Assembly: GCA_004356265.1 (NCBI GenBank)
Contig: SMXK01000099.1
Location: 1 to 8,323 of the forward strand
DNA from: Bacteroidota bacterium
Lineage (GTDB): Bacteria > Bacteroidota > Rhodothermia > Rhodothermales > UBA10348
Direction: 5' to 3'
Length of the DNA stretch: 8,323 nucleotides
A model generated the notes under the pieces. That model did not search any database, was not told where the DNA came from, and saw only the letters and a list, made by a program, of their open reading frames with translations. A program made the position numbers and the translations under genes. Of this stretch, positions 6,175-8,323 are shown piece by piece (the first letter of the stretch is position 1; each line of letters opens with the position of its first letter).

Positions 6175-6882
6175 CTACGTGCCACTCAGACAATCAATAC
6201 GGTTCTCTTCAGCGACGCGCGCATTATCCAGTCTGCATCGCACACGCTTGCTGTATACACCGATCAATGCTTCCAGTTCCGCCCATGAGGCCGGATCGTC
6301 TTTTGTTCCTGACCGGATTTCGAGGAGCGCCGCCAGTTGCTCCCCCGAGGTACTGTCGAGTACTTCCATCTCCATCGTGAGTCCCTTCAGGTCGATCTTC
6401 TTGGTGATGTCAGTGGTCAACGCCGACTTTGCGACACCCACGACGATGCCTATCGGCGTAAAGCTAAGTAGGCCTTTTTTCCTTTTTTTGAGCTGAAGAT
6501 TGGACATTGCAAAGCGCAGGTAGATAACGTTCGGCCCTGGTTGTTCAACGATCATGTACCTTTCAGCAAGTGCCTGCGCCATCGAGGACCGAAATGCGTC
6601 CGCCAATGCCTTCATGTCATCAGGTTTCATTCCTTTGTATTTCGAATTAGGCGCGATGAAGATCTCGGGCTGATCTATCATGATCGCCGAGTAATTCGCC
6701 ATCCTGTTTTCAGCATCGGGCGCGAGGTATGTGTAGTCCATATATGCATCGGCCGATTTTTTAAGTTGCGAATAGTCGCTCAGGAAATCTGAATATTGAA
6801 TATCCTGAGCAGACGCCGCACCGAATGTCGATATCGCTACGAAAACCGTCAGCGATTGCACTATCTTTATTGAGCGTTTCAT
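6175..6882 (-). CDS. DUF3313 family exported protein, 235 aa
   Basis: The start at 6882 gives MKRSIKIVQSLTVFVAISTF with signal peptidase I site AASA|Q near residue 25. There is no lipobox Cys, so this copy is probably soluble periplasmic. SDFLSDYSQL (31-40) is the DUF3313 hallmark and aligns with the paralogue at 3911-4582, also at residue 31. Other visible parts are MIDQPEIFIAPNSKYKG, a helix DDMKALADAFRSSMAQALAE, the VEQPGPN segment (YPGPG in the paralogue), a hydrophobic glycine-containing stretch (FTPIGIVVGVAKSAL) and VLDSTSGEQLAALLE. The open frame extends upstream to 7044, but that part overlaps the previous gene and lacks a signal, so it is rejected. Two DUF3313 genes bracket the porin gene, suggesting a functional link; the role itself is unknown. 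Confidence 0.87.
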   Translation of the reverse strand: MKRSIKIVQSLTVFVAISTFGAASAQDIQYSDFLSDYSQLKKSADAYMDYTYLAPDAENRMANYSAIMIDQPEIFIAPNSKYKGMKPDDMKALADAFRSSMAQALAERYMIVEQPGPNVIYLRFAMSNLQLKKRKKGLLSFTPIGIVVGVAKSALTTDITKKIDLKGLTMEMEVLDSTSGEQLAALLEIRSGTKDDPASWAELEALIGVYSKRVRCRLDNARVAEENRIDCLSGT

Positions 6883-6886
6883 TTTT

Positions 6887-6894
6887 CCTCTCCT
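6887..6894 (-). promoter_or_regulatory. Strong ribosome binding site for the DUF3313 gene starting at 6882
   Basis: On the minus strand AGGAGAGG precedes ATG 6882, with the AGGAG core 7 nt away. It fixes the start at the signal peptide and excludes the 54-residue N-terminal extension. Confidence 0.7.
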
Positions 6895-6935
6895 AAATTT
6901 TCTGACAAATAAAATCACTGCCACAGGCTTTCCGG

Positions 6936-7358
6936 TCAGGATGGCGGGAAAGTCGTACATGCCCCGAATATGATGAACGCAACCTCGTCTCCCGACGCAC
7001 TGATGACGAACCTGCCCGTTTCCTCGTCCACGGAGAACGTCCAACCAAGTCCGGTCTCGGTACCTACGCCCTGCAGTACCAGTCTGCCGTTCAGGCTTTC
7101 CCTGTTACGTAGCTCCGCGGATTGAGGTCGTCCAGAGCGATCCAGTTGCAGCTTGTCATGTTTGAGATCAACTAAAATAAACTGAGGCGCATCGACGTCC
7201 TCTGCGGCAACCATGTCGCAGCCACGCCCGTCTACGCACTCGAGAACGTCCAGCGACGCGCAAAGCATTGGTTTGGAGCCGTCAAAATCGGCGGCAAGTA
7301 GCGGAGCTGATGCAATCATCAGCCCTATGAAAGAGCATATCTTGGTCATTTCGTTCAT
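6936..7358 (-). CDS. Small exported cysteine-containing protein of unknown function, 140 aa
   Basis: A signal peptide covers about residues 1-23 (MNEMTKICSFIGLMIASAPL, then LAA|D). The mature protein starts with a cysteine cluster C33, C41 and C47 (MLCASLDVLECVDGRGCD), followed by DVDAPQFILVDLKHDKL, which looks like a beta-rich domain. It ends GWTFSVDEETGRF and FIIFGACTTF with Cys134. Four mature cysteines suggest two disulfides in the periplasm. The pattern resembles uncharacterised proteins I have seen near outer-membrane operons, but I cannot name the family. The first ATG (7358) has AGAGG about 8 nt upstream; Met4 (7349) is a less likely start. The gene is 15 nt after the glycine-zipper gene and 53 nt before the DUF3313 gene. 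Confidence 0.8.
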   Translation of the reverse strand: MNEMTKICSFIGLMIASAPLLAADFDGSKPMLCASLDVLECVDGRGCDMVAAEDVDAPQFILVDLKHDKLQLDRSGRPQSAELRNRESLNGRLVLQGVGTETGLGWTFSVDEETGRFVISASGDEVAFIIFGACTTFPPS

Positions 7359-7373
7359 CGATCAGGCCTCTGT

Positions 7374-7856
7374 TTATTTGACTGCGTAGTCGTGTGCCTC
7401 CAGACATACTGAATAGGCTTTGTTGTAGCGATTGCGTTTTTCCGCATAGATTTGTTGCTGTTCCTGCTCCCACTGCTGCTGTGCCTGAGCCTGCTTGCGC
7501 TTCTGATCCGCCCGGCGCATGCCGCCAATTGCTGCGCCAGCCTTGGCGCCTGTCCTGGCGCCTTCTGACGAGTCGTCAATGATCGCGCCCAGTGCAGCAC
7601 CGCGCGCAGCGCCGCGCACCACGCCTCCTCTTTGTGCCTGTTGTTGCGGAGGCGCCTCTGTCGCTGTCGGTGGTGCCATGGGGTCAAAGCCGGATTCGTT
7701 CTTCGCCCAACTGTAACACTCGAATTTATCTTTCTCCTGCTGCTCAGGCGATTGACCTCCTTTCGGGTAGATCGTCAGTTCGTCTGCCCACGACGAGGCC
7801 GATAGGCAAATTGCGCACAATAATGTTGTCGCAAAAATGACATCCGTTCGTTTCAT
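7374..7856 (-). CDS. Glycine-zipper periplasmic protein (YMGG-like), 160 aa
   Basis: A signal peptide covers about residues 1-24 (MKRTDVIFATTLLCAICLSA, then SSWA|DE). The mature N-terminus reads IYPKGGQSPEQQEKDKFECY and then SWAKNESGFDP, the conserved lead-in of YMGG/glycine-zipper proteins. A Pro/Gln linker precedes the glycine zipper at about 77-112 (RGAARGAALGAI, AKAGAAIGG), a Gly/Ala pattern known to pack membrane-interacting helices. A Gln-rich charged helix follows (about 115-145), and YSVCLEAHDY ends the protein. Cys47 and Cys151 could form a disulfide joining the two ends. The start at 7856 is favoured over 7874 because AGGAG is 7 nt upstream. It is probably periplasmic or associated with the outer membrane, second in the visible operon; its exact role is unknown. 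Confidence 0.85.
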   Translation of the reverse strand: MKRTDVIFATTLLCAICLSASSWADELTIYPKGGQSPEQQEKDKFECYSWAKNESGFDPMAPPTATEAPPQQQAQRGGVVRGAARGAALGAIIDDSSEGARTGAKAGAAIGGMRRADQKRKQAQAQQQWEQEQQQIYAEKRNRYNKAYSVCLEAHDYAVK

Positions 7857-7863
7857 TTTGTTT

Positions 7864-7868
7864 CTCCT
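7864..7868 (-). promoter_or_regulatory. Ribosome binding site overlapping the previous stop codon
   Basis: On the minus strand AGGAG is 7 nt before ATG 7856 and shares two bases with the TAG of the upstream gene (7867-7869). This suggests translational coupling of the two genes and selects the start at 7856. Confidence 0.6.
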
Positions 7869-8323
7869 ATTCACTACCCAGCTTCTTTATGTTTTCGATC
7901 GCCCGATCCCATGCGTAAATAAATTGAAGTCGTATCATGCTGGTTTCGATGTCGCTGTCTCCAAAGACGTTTGAGCTGAAACTCGTTCTTATCGTCACGT
8001 TATCCGTCACCGAGAAATTCAACGTGAAACCCAGATTTCCGATCTCAATGTCGCTGCCCAAATTGACACCATTGATTTCGGACTGGAAACCATTGCGGTA
8101 GAGCAGATCGAGCGATCCAAAGAAGTGTCGGGTAAAGTCGTGCGTCCAGTGCGCCTCGACTTGCCACATGGGATCGTTCTTCAGTTTCTGTCCCAAAAAG
8201 TCGTCATTCTCGGCAAAGAGCCAGACTGACGGAACCACTTCCAGGCTCGATCTATAACCGGGAGAAAAAATACGGAAGTGGTATTTGAATGGGAACGCGA
8301 TCCGACCGTAAAACCGATTCAGA
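7867..8323 (-). CDS. Outer-membrane beta-barrel, MetA/phenol-degradation type (PF13557-like), C-terminal part
   Basis: The frame is open to the right edge of the window, giving 151 residues that start LNRFYGRIAFPFKYHFRIF. A start at GTG 8238 would cut a strand and is rejected. The sequence is a chain of amphipathic strands with short turns: SSLEVVPSVWLFAENDDFLG, WQVEAHWTHDFTRHFFGSLD, LLYRNGFQSEING, IGNLGFTLNFSVTDNVTI, SFSSNVFGDSDIETSMIRLQ and FIYAW. This pattern, including GFTLNFSVTDN and VFGDSD, fits the 'putative MetA-pathway of phenol degradation' barrel family, a set of outer-membrane proteins thought to transport hydrophobic or aromatic compounds. The last residues (AIENIKKLGSE) extend past the usual barrel end. 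It is the first visible gene of the operon. The family call is from pattern memory and moderately sure. Confidence 0.8.
   Translation of the reverse strand, partial: LNRFYGRIAFPFKYHFRIFSPGYRSSLEVVPSVWLFAENDDFLGQKLKNDPMWQVEAHWTHDFTRHFFGSLDLLYRNGFQSEINGVNLGSDIEIGNLGFTLNFSVTDNVTIRTSFSSNVFGDSDIETSMIRLQFIYAWDRAIENIKKLGSE

Noticed and set aside
6928..6952. Inverted repeat CTTTCC/GGAAAG over the stop of the cysteine-containing gene
   Set aside because: Only a 6-bp stem, no T-run on the minus strand, and it lies inside a tightly spaced operon. Could be a weak attenuator but the support is too thin.
6883..7044. 54-residue N-terminal extension of the DUF3313 gene
   Set aside because: It overlaps the cysteine-containing gene in another frame and looks non-coding; the strong AGGAGAGG and signal peptide set the start at 6882.

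Overview
The window looks like chromosomal DNA of an environmental, Gram-negative gammaproteobacterium. Evidence is the set of outer-membrane protein families (DcaP-type porin, patatin fused to a BamA-like barrel, MetA/phenol-type barrel), DUF3313 proteins, AGGAG ribosome binding sites and a moderate GC content. The genus cannot be fixed from the sequence.

Layout, left to right. (1) The C-terminus of an unidentified plus-strand gene (2-109). (2) A repeat-rich strip (about 110-1670) with two lone plus-strand genes of unknown function: a one-helix membrane-anchored protein (494-1003) and a four-helix membrane protein (1172-1564). Each gene lies between copies of the same direct intergenic repeat (copies A, B and C). 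Copy A has been interrupted by a 168-bp MITE-like element (158-325) with 15-bp perfect terminal inverted repeats and a GGCC target duplication. Copies B and C serve as built-in empty sites that define the insertion. (3) From 1669 to the right edge, seven genes all lie on the minus strand with gaps of about 10-55 nt, so they probably form one operon entering from the right.

In transcription order the operon encodes: a MetA/phenol-type outer-membrane barrel (partial), a glycine-zipper periplasmic protein, a small exported cysteine-containing protein, a DUF3313 exported protein, a DcaP-family outer-membrane porin broken by a one-base frameshift, a second DUF3313 protein that is probably a lipoprotein, and a patatin-like phospholipase with POTRA and BamA-type barrel domains. 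All seven appear to be exported. Two or three are outer-membrane barrels, two are paralogous, and the last carries a lipid hydrolase site. My inference is an envelope module for uptake or turnover of hydrophobic or carboxylated compounds, or for outer-membrane lipid remodelling. No substrate can be read from the sequence.

The operon and the plus-strand genes converge at repeat C, whose perfect 9-bp stem (1622-1641) may act as a bidirectional terminator. No rRNA, tRNA, CRISPR array or transposase gene was seen.
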